A DNA stretch of 64,000 nt from an uncultured Clostridia bacterium (GTDB taxonomy: Bacteria; Bacillota; Clostridia; TANB77; CAG-508): NCBI GenBank assembly GCA_944386645.1, contig CALXBW010000003.1:31995-95994 (forward strand), in the 5' to 3' direction. Below are positions 1 to 9,034 of the stretch, piece after piece. A program made the position numbers and the translations under genes. The notes beneath the pieces are model-generated. The model did not search any database. It was not told the origin of the DNA and saw only the letters and a list, made by a program, of their open reading frames with translations. The first letter of the stretch is position 1. Each line of letters begins with the position of its first letter.

Positions 1-57
1 TCCGATTTTTGTAAGTATTTCATATCTATTACCTATTATCTTCCCTTCAAGGTTCAT
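1..57 (-). CDS. prkC: Serine/threonine protein kinase PrkC, N-terminal fragment
   Basis: Only the first 19 codons lie in the window; the gene continues past its left edge. The visible peptide, MNLEGKIIGNRYEILTKIG, is the usual opening of PrkC/Stk1 kinases, where GNRYEI and KIG lead into the glycine-rich ATP loop. An AGGAAGG ribosome site lies just upstream of the ATG. The gene follows stp and rlmN in the same direction, the standard Firmicutes order in which the kinase and its phosphatase are co-transcribed. PrkC homologues are membrane kinases that sense muropeptides. The catalytic residues and PASTA domains cannot be checked here. Confidence 0.85.
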   Translation of the reverse strand, partial: MNLEGKIIGNRYEILTKIG

Positions 58-95
58 TTTTATCCTTCCTTTCTATATGCCTCACTTTTTTAAAT

Positions 96-824
96 TTATT
101 GTCTTATAATAATAGCAGTAATATTATCATAACCTCCTGCTAAATTAGCTTCTTTAATTAATTCTTTTTCTGGATCCTCTATATTATTTATTACTACATC
201 TCTTATTTTATCATCTTTTAGCATATTAGTTAATCCATCTGAACATATAACAAGAATCTCATTTTTTTCAAATTTTCTTTCTATTATATCTGGTTCAATT
301 TCTGGAACACATCCAAGAGCCTTAATCAATACATGCTTTTTAGGGTGATTTTCAGCTTCTTCTCTTGTAATTGTACCATCTTTTACTAATTTTTCTACAT
401 AACTATGATCTGTTGTTAATCTTTCAATTTTTTCACCTATTATACTATATACTCTACTATCACCAATATGACTAATATATACTTTCTTATTGTAAATTAA
501 ACATATTTCTAATGTTGTTCCCATCTCTTCTAAATTTTTATTTTCTTTAGAAATTTCATAGACTGTATTATTAGCATAAGCTGTTGCTGACTTTAAAACA
601 TCTATGATTTTTTTCTCATTATTTTGTAAATCATCAGCTTTTTCTTCTATATATTTTCTTGCAGATTCAACAGCTATTTTACTGGCTATTTCTCCTCCGT
701 TATATCCACCCATACCATCTGCTAAAATAAATATAGATAAATCATCATCTTGATTTGAAATATAATAATAATCTTGATTCATATTTCTTGACATACCTAT
801 ATCTGTATTTGCAAAAACTAACAT
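96..824 (-). CDS. stp: PP2C-type protein phosphatase Stp/PrpC
   Basis: This 242-aa protein is a PPM/PP2C metal-dependent Ser/Thr phosphatase of typical family length (about 240-250). The metal-binding motifs are visible: an N-terminal NTDIGMSRNMNQD, then LADGMGGYNGGE near residue 35, SHIGDSRVY near 118, CSDGLTN near 193 and GGYDNIT near the end. It removes phosphate from substrates of the adjacent PrkC kinase and from the kinase itself. It sits 15 bp after rlmN and 38 bp before prkC on the same strand, so the three probably form one transcript. The start has a ribosome site (AGAGG) just upstream. No odd residues were seen. Confidence 0.95.
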   Translation of the reverse strand: MLVFANTDIGMSRNMNQDYYYISNQDDDLSIFILADGMGGYNGGEIASKIAVESARKYIEEKADDLQNNEKKIIDVLKSATAYANNTVYEISKENKNLEEMGTTLEICLIYNKKVYISHIGDSRVYSIIGEKIERLTTDHSYVEKLVKDGTITREEAENHPKKHVLIKALGCVPEIEPDIIERKFEKNEILVICSDGLTNMLKDDKIRDVVINNIEDPEKELIKEANLAGGYDNITAIIIRQ

Positions 825-839
825 TATTTCACCTCTAAA

Positions 840-1865
840 TTAGTTCAAATTTTTTCTTCTCAACTGACCACATGCTGCATCTATATCAGAACCTAATTCT
901 CTCCTTATTGTTGCTACAATTCCTTTACTATTTAAATAATCTCTAAATTTTATTATATTTTCATTTGTACTTTTTTTAAATTCCGAATTTTTTATTTCAT
1001 TTATAGGAATTAAATTTACATGGCAATTTATCCCCCTTAATAATTTTACTAATTTTTTCGCATCATCTAAATTATCATTCCTTTCTTTTGCTAATGCATA
1101 TTCAAAAGAAACTCTTCTATTAGTTTTTTCTATATAGTATTTACATGCTTTAATTAGCTCTTCTATATTATAAACCTTATTAACAGGCATTAATTCACTT
1201 CTTTTTTCATCTACTGGACTATGTAATGATATTGACAATGTACATTGTATTTTCTCATCTGCAAGTTTATATATTTTTGGAACAATCCCACTAGTTGAAA
1301 TACTTATATGCCTTGCACCTATAGCTATTCCATTATCATTATTTATTATTCTTATAGCTTTTATTACATTATCATAATTATCTAATGGTTCTCCTATTCC
1401 CATAAAAACAATATTTGATATTCTAACGTTTTCTTCTCTTTCTACAGCTTGCAATTGTTCAACTATTTCACCTGCTGTTAAATTTCTTACAAAAGCTATA
1501 CCTGTTGAAGCACAAAATTTACACCCCATTTTGCAACCAATTTGTGATGATACACAAATTGAATATCCATACTTATATTTCATAAGAACAGTTTCTATTG
1601 CATTTCCATCTCCAACATCAAAAAGATATTTTTTTGTCCCATCCCTTGATTCTTGTTTTTTTATAATATGAAATATAGGAATATAGAATAACTCATTTAA
1701 TTTATTTCTTAGTTCTATTGAAAGATTTGTCATATCATTAAAACTAGTTACATTTTCTTTATATAACCATTTAAAAGTCTGCTCTGCTCTATACTTTTTT
1801 TCTCCAATTTCTATAAATTTTTCTTTTAATTCTTCTAGATTATAATCTTTAATATTTTCTTTCAA
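840..1865 (-). CDS. rlmN: 23S rRNA (adenine2503-C2)-methyltransferase RlmN
   Basis: This 341-aa radical SAM enzyme methylates C2 of A2503 in 23S rRNA, and of A37 in some tRNAs. The 4Fe-4S motif is GCKMGCKFCAS (CxxxCxxC) near residues 110-120. The family signatures GIGEPLDNYDN and SISLHSP are present, and the C-terminal GSDIDAACGQLR carries the second mechanistic cysteine. Length matches the family. It is the first visible gene of the rlmN-stp-prkC block, with an AAAGG ribosome site just upstream of its ATG. The 280 bp behind it holds a type A repeat and the terminator of the GH13 gene. Confidence 0.96.
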   Translation of the reverse strand: MKENIKDYNLEELKEKFIEIGEKKYRAEQTFKWLYKENVTSFNDMTNLSIELRNKLNELFYIPIFHIIKKQESRDGTKKYLFDVGDGNAIETVLMKYKYGYSICVSSQIGCKMGCKFCASTGIAFVRNLTAGEIVEQLQAVEREENVRISNIVFMGIGEPLDNYDNVIKAIRIINNDNGIAIGARHISISTSGIVPKIYKLADEKIQCTLSISLHSPVDEKRSELMPVNKVYNIEELIKACKYYIEKTNRRVSFEYALAKERNDNLDDAKKLVKLLRGINCHVNLIPINEIKNSEFKKSTNENIIKFRDYLNSKGIVATIRRELGSDIDAACGQLRRKNLN

Positions 1866-1975
1866 AAAGTATCACCTTTCGTTATAACGACTTTTCTTAA
1901 TTTATATCATATATGATTACTTTTTTCAATACATATAAATAAATATGTAAGTATTCAAATAAACTATCTTTTATA

Positions 1976-2049
1976 AGAAAAATTTAATGTACTTTTTATG
2001 CAGTAACAATTCTGGGAGTTACAAATAAAAAACACATTAAATTTTTCTT
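1976..2049. repeat. Type A palindromic repeat, short form (A1)
   Basis: The outer arms (1976-1990 and 2033-2049) are inverted complements specific to this locus. Inside, GTAACAATTC and TGGGAGTTAC are the two ends of the type A core seen at 11866-12023; the middle stem and loop are missing. It looks like an internal deletion derivative of the longer copies. Confidence 0.7.
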
Positions 2050-2092
2050 GCGAGTAAATTAAGTTCTGTATAGTTACTCAAAACAGTAAAGC

Positions 2093-2129
2093 CAAAAAAT
2101 ACGTGCTCTACAGAGCACGTATTTTTTGA
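2093..2129 (-). terminator. Rho-independent terminator of the GH13 gene
   Basis: A near-perfect hairpin (TACGTGCTCT / AGAGCACGTA, 2-nt loop) flanked by A and T runs lies 17 bp after the stop of the GH13 gene. The T run in the minus-strand transcript fits an intrinsic terminator; the A run on the other side would allow use from both directions. Confidence 0.85.
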
Positions 2130-2145
2130 CTTGATAATTCTTTTT

Positions 2146-4035
2146 TTATCTTTTCCGGACCCAAATACCTCCATAAGGAGATAATACATTTGTGTCATCC
2201 GAATCATTAATCTTGAAAATGACATTTTTATTACGAACGAAATTAGAAATATCCACTTCATGGTCTGTTCTATTAACAGCCATGACAATAGTATTTTTGC
2301 CAAGTGATCTTTCAGCAATGAACACATTATTGTCTATGTGTACAATTCTAAATTCGCCTTCCTTAAAAATTACATTTGCTTTTCTTGTTTTTGCAAGTTC
2401 AATAAAGAATCCTAATAATTCTTTATCTTCTTTTCCCCATGGGTATGGCTTTCTGTTGAATGGATCTTTGTATCCTACCATTCCAACTTCATCACCATAA
2501 TAAATTGATGGTACTCCTGGAACAAAGAATTGAATCATACTTGCAATTTTGAATCTCTTCTTACCAAGTTCATATTGTTCTTTGGTAAGTTCATCATGAT
2601 TCTTTTGCCAAATCCGGTCTTGCCAAATTTCGCCAACCTCATGATAAGCTTCTCCCCCAAGTATCGAAATTCCTCTTTCTACATCATGTGTAGAAATGAA
2701 ATTCATTGTAGAATGAAGAGCTGGTTTTGGATATTGTTCTACAATTCTCATAAGAGTATTATAGAAGTTGCCTCTAACCCTTTTATCTTCGTCACCATCT
2801 GTTAAAATATATTCTAACAATGGTTTTCTCAAAAAGTAATTCATTACTGAATCTACTTTTTTCCCAAGTAAATAATCTTTTCGTTCATTATATGCTTCTT
2901 TGAGAATGGCATCTTCCCAAACTTCAGCAATTATGATTGCTTCAGGGTTAACAGATTTAACTTTTTTCCGAATCAATTCTAAGAATTGATTTGGCAGTTC
3001 ATCTGCTACATCCAGTCTAAAACCAGATACGCCAAGCTTTAGATAGTGCTCTAACACCTCACAAATATAAGCCTGATAATCAGGGTTATACTTTTCAACC
3101 TCTGGCAAGCTTTTATGTCCCCACCAGCATTTATATTCTTCTGGATAATTTATAAATTTAAACCATCCAAAAAATTTCGATGATGGGTCGTTATATGCTC
3201 CACCAGATCCGAATGTTTGGTACTTGTTAAAGTATTTACTATCCGCACCAACATGCGAATAGACTCCATCAAGTATCACCCTCATACCTTTTTCACGAGA
3301 CTTCTTGCAAAGTTCTTTTAAATCCTCCTCGTTTCCGAGTAAAGGATCTACTTTTTTGAAATCACCAGTGTTATAACGATGATTTTCATTTGCCAAGCAA
3401 ACTGGATTCAGATAAATTGCTGTTACTGACAATTTTTCCAAATAATCCAATTTAGAAATAATTCCTCTAATGTCACCGCCATAAAAATCATTGTTGAGGA
3501 TTTTACCCTCATCGTTTGGAAGGTAATCTGGGAACTCTTCCCATTTTTTTAATTTACGACCTGGAATATTTTTTAGATTTTTTCCAGATGAATTAAATCT
3601 ATCTGGGAAAATTTGATACATAATTCCACCGTAAATCCAATCCGGAACTTCTCTACCTTGGTATGCATGAACTACCAAGTCATAATGAAGACCTCCTTCA
3701 TTTAAGATATTTGCATCATTGTCTTGCCATTTTCTCTTTATTAAGAAACTTCTTCCATCATTCGTGATGGACTGGAAACAATATGCATATCTACCAGGTT
3801 TATAAATTGCAAACCGCAATCTATAAACATCATGGAACTCATCGTGTTCGAATTTATCCATGATTAATTCCATGACTGGAATTTGATAGTTATCATTACC
3901 AAATATTAAAAGCTTGGTGTACATAACATTCAAATCTTTTCTAAGGAGAATGTTTATCCGGATCATTTCCCCTAATTTCACTGCTCCAAATGGAGCTTTG
4001 AATTTTTTCAAAAAAGAATTATATATACGGGTCAT
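2146..4035 (-). CDS. GH13 alpha-glucan hydrolase (neopullulanase / alpha-glycosidase type)
   Basis: This 629-aa family 13 glycoside hydrolase has an N-terminal beta-rich region (about 1-120, CBM34-like), a (beta/alpha)8 barrel from about 130, and a C-terminal beta domain. Conserved regions: DGVYSHVG (256-263), GFRLDVADE with nucleophile D342, AEVWE with acid/base E371, and STHD with D451. It has no signal peptide, so it should act in the cytoplasm on maltodextrins, cyclodextrins or pullulan fragments; the exact substrate cannot be read off. The ROK sugar kinase lies 75 bp upstream. Codon use is richer in G+C than its neighbours and it reads at least five CGG codons in frame, which suggests recent transfer. 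Confidence 0.9.
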   Translation of the reverse strand: MTRIYNSFLKKFKAPFGAVKLGEMIRINILLRKDLNVMYTKLLIFGNDNYQIPVMELIMDKFEHDEFHDVYRLRFAIYKPGRYAYCFQSITNDGRSFLIKRKWQDNDANILNEGGLHYDLVVHAYQGREVPDWIYGGIMYQIFPDRFNSSGKNLKNIPGRKLKKWEEFPDYLPNDEGKILNNDFYGGDIRGIISKLDYLEKLSVTAIYLNPVCLANENHRYNTGDFKKVDPLLGNEEDLKELCKKSREKGMRVILDGVYSHVGADSKYFNKYQTFGSGGAYNDPSSKFFGWFKFINYPEEYKCWWGHKSLPEVEKYNPDYQAYICEVLEHYLKLGVSGFRLDVADELPNQFLELIRKKVKSVNPEAIIIAEVWEDAILKEAYNERKDYLLGKKVDSVMNYFLRKPLLEYILTDGDEDKRVRGNFYNTLMRIVEQYPKPALHSTMNFISTHDVERGISILGGEAYHEVGEIWQDRIWQKNHDELTKEQYELGKKRFKIASMIQFFVPGVPSIYYGDEVGMVGYKDPFNRKPYPWGKEDKELLGFFIELAKTRKANVIFKEGEFRIVHIDNNVFIAERSLGKNTIVMAVNRTDHEVDISNFVRNKNVIFKINDSDDTNVLSPYGGIWVRKR

Positions 4036-4110
4036 TTTATTTTCCTCCCTTTAAATAAAGAAAAAAACTACTAAAAAAGCCTACGCTTCTATTGTAACAT
4101 TTTACACTTA

Positions 4111-5043
4111 TTATGTCAATTTATTTAAAGTTTTCCTAATTATAGTTGCACCAACAATTCCAGCATCATTTTTCAATTTTGCCATACTTATTTTTGGGAA
4201 AATATCTTCATTAAATATTAAACTACTCTTTCTTAATAATTCTTTAGTTTTATCTATAATAATATCCTCATAATATACAATACTTCCACCTAATACAATT
4301 ATTTCAGGTTCAAAAATATTAATAATGTTTGCAAGTCCAACAGCAAAATGCCTGATATACTCGTCTAAAATATTTCCTACAATAACATTATTCTTATTAT
4401 TTTTTAAAATTTCTACTAATTGCTTTCCCGTAATTGATTTATCTAGCCCCATTCTTTCTGCAACAATTTTTCTTAAATTTCCAATTGATGAATATGCCTC
4501 AAAACAGCCATTATTTCCACAGCTACACTTTCGTCCACCGATATCTATAGTCATATGTCCTAATTCAAAACCTGGACTTCTTGCAGATTCAAGTAAATGT
4601 CCATCCCAAAAAACAGCACCACCAATACCTGTACCAATACATAAAAAAACACTATCAACATATCCTTTTAAATTACCATATTCTTTTTCTGCAATTGCTG
4701 CACACTTTGCATCATTATCTAAATATATTGGAACATTATACTTTTTCTTTAACTCTCCAACTATATTAAATTTATTTAATTTTAAATTATCAGCTTTTAC
4801 AATAACACCTTTTTTTATAACACCTGGAGATGCTATACCTATCAATTCGATATCCTCAATTTTTGCATCTTTTGTTTCTAAAACTTTACTAATTAATTTA
4901 TTTATATAAGATATTATTTTGTTATTTGCATCTATTTTATCTTCTTCGACTAGATTCAATTCTTTCTTTGCTAATATATCTCCTGTATTATTTACTAATC
5001 CAATACCAATGTGACTTCCACCTATATCTATACCTATTTTCAT
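4111..5043 (-). CDS. ROK-family sugar kinase (glucokinase-like)
   Basis: This is a 310-aa ROK kinase that phosphorylates glucose or a related sugar with ATP. It opens with the phosphate-binding MKIGIDIGGSHIGIG and has the ROK signature, a zinc site CSCGNNGCFEAYSS preceded by the GHMTIDIGG histidine. The start is set at the ATG at 5043 because AGGTG lies 7 nt upstream and the protein then begins at the family's usual position; a start 30 bp further up would add a non-conserved tail. The GH13 gene follows, so released glucose could be activated here. ROK repressors have an extra DNA-binding domain, which is absent, so this is an enzyme. Confidence 0.9.
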   Translation of the reverse strand: MKIGIDIGGSHIGIGLVNNTGDILAKKELNLVEEDKIDANNKIISYINKLISKVLETKDAKIEDIELIGIASPGVIKKGVIVKADNLKLNKFNIVGELKKKYNVPIYLDNDAKCAAIAEKEYGNLKGYVDSVFLCIGTGIGGAVFWDGHLLESARSPGFELGHMTIDIGGRKCSCGNNGCFEAYSSIGNLRKIVAERMGLDKSITGKQLVEILKNNKNNVIVGNILDEYIRHFAVGLANIINIFEPEIIVLGGSIVYYEDIIIDKTKELLRKSSLIFNEDIFPKISMAKLKNDAGIVGATIIRKTLNKLT

Positions 5044-5167
5044 ATCATCACACCTCTTTCTACATAATGACATTATACAAGATTTACATTATCTTAGCAA
5101 GAAAAAACTATTTCCAATTGACAATAAATGTTATATATCGAAAAGTCAAATATATTTTTTATGAAAT

Positions 5168-5325
5168 ATCTCCCAGCATCACACAATCTGTAACCAATAT
5201 CTAAAAAATATAGAGTAACAGTAAAGGTATATATAAATTTAGAAGTCAAAGGCATTTAGGAAGGCCCCAGATATCATTTTGACAATAAATTTATATATAT
5301 ACCTTTACTGAGGATTATTTTAAAA
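5168..5325. repeat. Type A repeat, degenerate copy (A4) carrying a type B hairpin
   Basis: CTCCCAGCATCACACAATCTG matches one arm of the type A core with a few changes, and the GGATTATTTTA after the B hairpin matches the same position in the complete copy at 16065-16355. The other A arm is lost. Together with 5044-5167, which shows no gene, this fills the gap between the ROK kinase and ppdK. Confidence 0.6.
5219..5310. repeat. Type B hairpin repeat, copy 1
   Basis: Long complementary arms (about 5219-5241 and 5286-5310, one AT slip) enclose a conserved middle with AGAAGTCAAAGGCATTTAGG and TATCATTTTGACAATAA. The second copy at 16152-16249 has the same middle, but its arms differ at paired positions (GG/CC here, GTG/CAC there), so base pairing is kept. 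Confidence 0.75.
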
Positions 5326-5326
5326 A

Positions 5327-5352
5327 AAATGGAACTAATTATTAGTTCCATT
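5327..5352 (-). terminator. Rho-independent terminator of ppdK
   Basis: ATGGAACTAAT and its complement form a hairpin 8 bp after the ppdK stop, followed by eight T residues in the minus-strand transcript. Confidence 0.85.
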
Positions 5353-5359
5353 GTAATTA

Positions 5360-7981
5360 CTATTTATTCTTTATAGCTGCTTGAGCTGCTGCCAATCTTG
5401 CAATTGGAACTCTGTATGGAGAACAAGAAACATAAGTTAAACCAATTTTATGACAAAATTCGATTGTAGCTGGGTCTCCACCATGCTCTCCACATATTCC
5501 AAGCTTAATATCTGGCCTTGTCTGTTTTCCTAAATCTACTGCCATTTTCATCAAACGACCTACACCTTTAGTATCAACTTTTTGGAAAGGATCAAATTCA
5601 TATATATTTTTTGAATAATAATCTTTTAAGAATTTTCCTGCATCATCTCTACTAAATCCAAAAGTCATCTGTGTTAAGTCATTTGTTCCAAAAGAGAAAA
5701 ATTCTGCTTCTTTTGCAATTTCATCAGCTGTAATAGCTGCTCTTGGTATTTCTATCATAGTACCTACATGATAACTTAATTCCATACCAGATTCTGCAAT
5801 TATTTTATCCGCAACTGAAGATATTATATTTTTAACATACTCTAATTCCTTTATTTCTCCAACTAAAGGTACCATAATTTCAGGTACAATATTCATACCC
5901 TCTCTATTAACATTTATAGCTGCCTCAATAATAGCCCTTGTTTGCATTTCTGCAATTTCAGGATATGTTACAGCTAGTCTACAACCACGGTGTCCCATCA
6001 TTGGATTAAATTCATGCAAACCATTTACTATGTCTTTAAGTTCATCAAAAGACATATTCATATCATTAGCTAAACTTCTTATTTCTTCATCTTCATGTGG
6101 TAAGAATTCATGTAATGGTGGATCAAGTAATCTTATTGTAACAGGTCTACCCTTCATTTCTCTATATAAACCTTCAAAATCATTTCTTTGCATTGGTAAA
6201 ATTTTAGCTAACGCTTTTTCTCTTTGTTCTCTTGTTTTAGAAACAATCATCTCTCTTATAGCTTGTATTCTATCTGCTTCGAAAAACATATGCTCTGTTC
6301 TACATAATCCAATACCTTCTGCTCCAAATTTATATGCTTGTCTTGCATCTCTTGGAGTATCAGCATTAGTTCTTACCCCTAAAACTCTATATCTATCTGC
6401 CCATTCCATTAATTTAGATAAATCTCCAGATATTCCAGGTTCTTCTGTTTCTATCTTTTCACCATATACATTACCTGTGCTTCCATCTAATGATATATAA
6501 TCTCCTTCTTTGTATATATTTCCCTGAGCATCTTTAAAATATTTTTCTTCCTCATTTACTACAATTTCGCCACATCCAGCAACACAGCATGTACCCATTC
6601 CACGAGCTACAACTGCAGCATGTGAAGTCATACCACCTCTTACAGTTAGAATACCTCTACATACATTCATACCTTCAATATCTTCTGGAGATGTTTCTAA
6701 TCTAACTAAAACCAATTCTTTTTCGCCTGCTTCACTCTGTTTAACTGCTTCCTCTGCTGTAAATACAACTTTTCCTGTAGCAGCACCTGGTGAAGCTGCA
6801 AGTCCTTTTGCAATAACTTTTGCTTGTTTTAATTTTTCATGATTAAAATTAGGATGTAATAATTGATCTAATTGTTTTGGTTCTACTCTCATAACAGCTT
6901 CTTCTTCACTTATCATTCCTTCTGCAACTAAATCAACTGCTACTTTTAATGCAGCTTGTGCTGTTCTTTTACCATTTCTTGTTTGTAATATAAATAATTT
7001 TCCATGCTCAATTGTAAACTCTAAATCCTGCATATCTCTAAAATATTTTTCTAATTTATTTGCATATATTTTAAAATCATTATATGCTTGTTCATCAACT
7101 TCTTTTAATGTTTCTATTGATTGTGGTGTTCTAATTCCTGCAACAACATCTTCTCCTTGTGCATTCATCAAATATTCACCATATATATTATTATCTCCAG
7201 TAGCTGGATTTCTTGTAAATGCAACACCTGTTCCACAGTCATCTCCCATATTTCCAAATACCATCTCTTGAACATTAACAGCAGTTCCCCAACTTGATGG
7301 TATATCATTTAATCTCCTATATGTTATAGCTCTTGCATTATTCCAAGATCTAAAAACAGCTTTAACAGCTTCTATTAATTGTACTCTTGGTTCTTGTGGA
7401 AAATCCTGTCCTTTTTTATTTAAATATATCTTTTTGAATCTGTTTACTAATTCTTTTAAATCCTCCGCATTTAGTTCTGTATCTAATTTTACTCCTTTAG
7501 CTTCTTTCATGTTATCAATTTCTTTTTCAAAAAGTGATTTTGGTATTTCCATAACAACATCACTAAACATTTGAATAAATCTTCTGTAACTATCATAAGC
7601 AAATCTCTCATTTTTTCTTGCTAAAGCAAGTGCTACATAATCGTTTATTCCCAAATTTAAAATTGTATCCATCATACCTGGCATAGAAGCTCTAGCACCT
7701 GATCTTACTGAAACTAAAAGTGGATTTTGTGCATCTCCTAATCTTTTACCTGTAGCCTCTTCTAATTTCTTTAAAGATTCAAAAATTTGATCTAAAATAT
7801 CTGTAGCAATATTTTGCCTATCTTGGTAATATCTTGTACATGCTTCTGTTGTAACAGTAAATCCTTTTGGAATAGGTAAACCTAAATTGGTCATTTCTGC
7901 CAAGTTTGCGCCTTTACCACCCAAAAGTTCTCTCATATCTTTATTACCTTCATTAAATAAGTATACATATTTTGTACTCAT
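5360..7981 (-). CDS. ppdK: Pyruvate, phosphate dikinase
   Basis: This 873-aa enzyme interconverts pyruvate, ATP and phosphate with PEP, AMP and pyrophosphate, a glycolytic/gluconeogenic step common in Clostridia. Order: N-terminal ATP-grasp nucleotide domain (GGKGANLAEM at 22-31, RSGARASMPGMMDT near 94), the swivelling phosphohistidine domain GGMTSHAAVVARG with H454, and the C-terminal PEP/pyruvate barrel ending in GICGEHGGDP with catalytic C830. Length is as expected. It is a single-gene unit with its own terminator, and an AGGAGGTTACAG ribosome region precedes the ATG. No CGG codon occurs in this long gene. Confidence 0.97.
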   Translation of the reverse strand: MSTKYVYLFNEGNKDMRELLGGKGANLAEMTNLGLPIPKGFTVTTEACTRYYQDRQNIATDILDQIFESLKKLEEATGKRLGDAQNPLLVSVRSGARASMPGMMDTILNLGINDYVALALARKNERFAYDSYRRFIQMFSDVVMEIPKSLFEKEIDNMKEAKGVKLDTELNAEDLKELVNRFKKIYLNKKGQDFPQEPRVQLIEAVKAVFRSWNNARAITYRRLNDIPSSWGTAVNVQEMVFGNMGDDCGTGVAFTRNPATGDNNIYGEYLMNAQGEDVVAGIRTPQSIETLKEVDEQAYNDFKIYANKLEKYFRDMQDLEFTIEHGKLFILQTRNGKRTAQAALKVAVDLVAEGMISEEEAVMRVEPKQLDQLLHPNFNHEKLKQAKVIAKGLAASPGAATGKVVFTAEEAVKQSEAGEKELVLVRLETSPEDIEGMNVCRGILTVRGGMTSHAAVVARGMGTCCVAGCGEIVVNEEEKYFKDAQGNIYKEGDYISLDGSTGNVYGEKIETEEPGISGDLSKLMEWADRYRVLGVRTNADTPRDARQAYKFGAEGIGLCRTEHMFFEADRIQAIREMIVSKTREQREKALAKILPMQRNDFEGLYREMKGRPVTIRLLDPPLHEFLPHEDEEIRSLANDMNMSFDELKDIVNGLHEFNPMMGHRGCRLAVTYPEIAEMQTRAIIEAAINVNREGMNIVPEIMVPLVGEIKELEYVKNIISSVADKIIAESGMELSYHVGTMIEIPRAAITADEIAKEAEFFSFGTNDLTQMTFGFSRDDAGKFLKDYYSKNIYEFDPFQKVDTKGVGRLMKMAVDLGKQTRPDIKLGICGEHGGDPATIEFCHKIGLTYVSCSPYRVPIARLAAAQAAIKNK

Positions 7982-8132
7982 CTGTAACCTCCTAAATTAT
8001 TTCTTTTGTTTTATCTTTTGCTATTATACCACAATTATACAAAATTCAACTAAAAAGATAAATTTTTTTATAAATATTTATTAAAAACATATTTTTTGAT
8101 ATAATAATATTGTTTTGAAAGGATAGATTATT

Positions 8133-8936
8133 TTGAATAAAACAAATTTGTTAAATGAATTTACTAATGTAGAAGATAGATTATTAATAAGTAAAGTTCT
8201 TGATAAATTACAATATTGTGAGACTAGAAATAAAATCTCTTACTTACATTTTCTTAATCTGTTTGAAAAAAATTTAATAATTAACTTTCTTAAAAAAATT
8301 AAAAAAACAAATTATTTATTCTATGGTGGATATGATAATTGCGAAAGAACAGTTTTATTTTTTTATCCTTCCAAATATGACAATAATATTATTTTGCCCA
8401 ATATAAAAAATATTATAAAAATATTAAGAATTGAATTACCAAAAGATTTATATTCTAAATATAACCACAAAATATATTTGGGTGGACTAATGAAATTAGG
8501 AATAAAAAGAGAAACAATTGGAGATATAATCACCTATGAAACTGGTGCAGATATTATTACTTTAGAAAATATTTCAAATTATATATATAATAATATTCAA
8601 TCACTTACTAGATTTCAAAAATGCAATTTTTTTGTTTTAAATATTGAAAATCTGAAAAGTATTACTCTTAGTTTCAAAGAATTTGATATTATTCTTCCAT
8701 CTTTAAGATTAGATTCATTTGTTTCACATGTGATGCACTGTTCTAGAAGTAATGCACTAGAAGTAATTAATGAAGGTAGAGTTTTTGTTAACTTTTCTAA
8801 TGTTACAAAATATAATAAAATCTTATCTTTAAATGATATTATAACAATAAGAGGAACTGGTAGATTTTATATTACAGAAATTTTAGGAAAAACAAAAAAA
8901 GATAATGTTAAAATAAAAGTTAAAAAGCCAATATAA
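8133..8936 (+). CDS. S4-domain RNA-binding protein, YlmH-like
   Basis: This 267-aa protein ends in an S4 RNA-binding domain (about 190-255: PSLRLDSFVSHVMHCSRSNA, then INEGRVFVNF), the layout of YlmH. YlmH homologues bind the ribosome/tRNA and act in rescue of stalled 50S subunits beside RqcH; in many Firmicutes ylmH lies in the division cluster, here it stands alone. The start is TTG at 8133 with GAAAGGA ten bases upstream; no better in-frame ATG exists. A TATAAT-like box at about 8098 may be its -10. A strong terminator follows at once. Length fits the family (about 257). Confidence 0.85.
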   Translation: MNKTNLLNEFTNVEDRLLISKVLDKLQYCETRNKISYLHFLNLFEKNLIINFLKKIKKTNYLFYGGYDNCERTVLFFYPSKYDNNIILPNIKNIIKILRIELPKDLYSKYNHKIYLGGLMKLGIKRETIGDIITYETGADIITLENISNYIYNNIQSLTRFQKCNFFVLNIENLKSITLSFKEFDIILPSLRLDSFVSHVMHCSRSNALEVINEGRVFVNFSNVTKYNKILSLNDIITIRGTGRFYITEILGKTKKDNVKIKVKKPI

Positions 8937-8945
8937 GCAAAAGAA

Positions 8946-8973
8946 AAGAGGGTTCAGTTGAACCCTTCTTTTT
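8946..8973 (+). terminator. Rho-independent terminator of the S4-domain gene
   Basis: AAGAGGGTTCA and TGAACCCTTCTT form a short-loop hairpin followed by five T residues, ten bases after the stop codon. Confidence 0.85.
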
Positions 8974-8979
8974 ATTATC

Positions 8980-9014
8980 TACGAATTGCCATATGACGAA
9001 TATGGCGCATCGTA
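8980..9014. repeat. Isolated imperfect palindrome
   Basis: TACGA-ATT-GCCATAT-GACGA-ATATGGC-GCA-TCGTA pairs as a two-step stem with one symmetrical internal loop. It sits between two converging genes. No second copy was found in the window, so it may be a REP-like unit or a regulatory stem. Confidence 0.4.
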
Positions 9015-9034
9015 TCTATGAAAACTAGAATCTT

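Noticed and set aside
2037..2327. A 96-codon minus-strand frame
   Set aside because: It overlaps the end of the GH13 gene in another frame, runs through the terminator and a type A repeat, and has no ribosome site.
4325..4909. A 194-codon plus-strand frame opposite the ROK kinase
   Set aside because: Pure antisense shadow: hydrophobic translation typical of the reverse of AT-rich coding DNA, no ribosome site, and the kinase on the other strand is clear.
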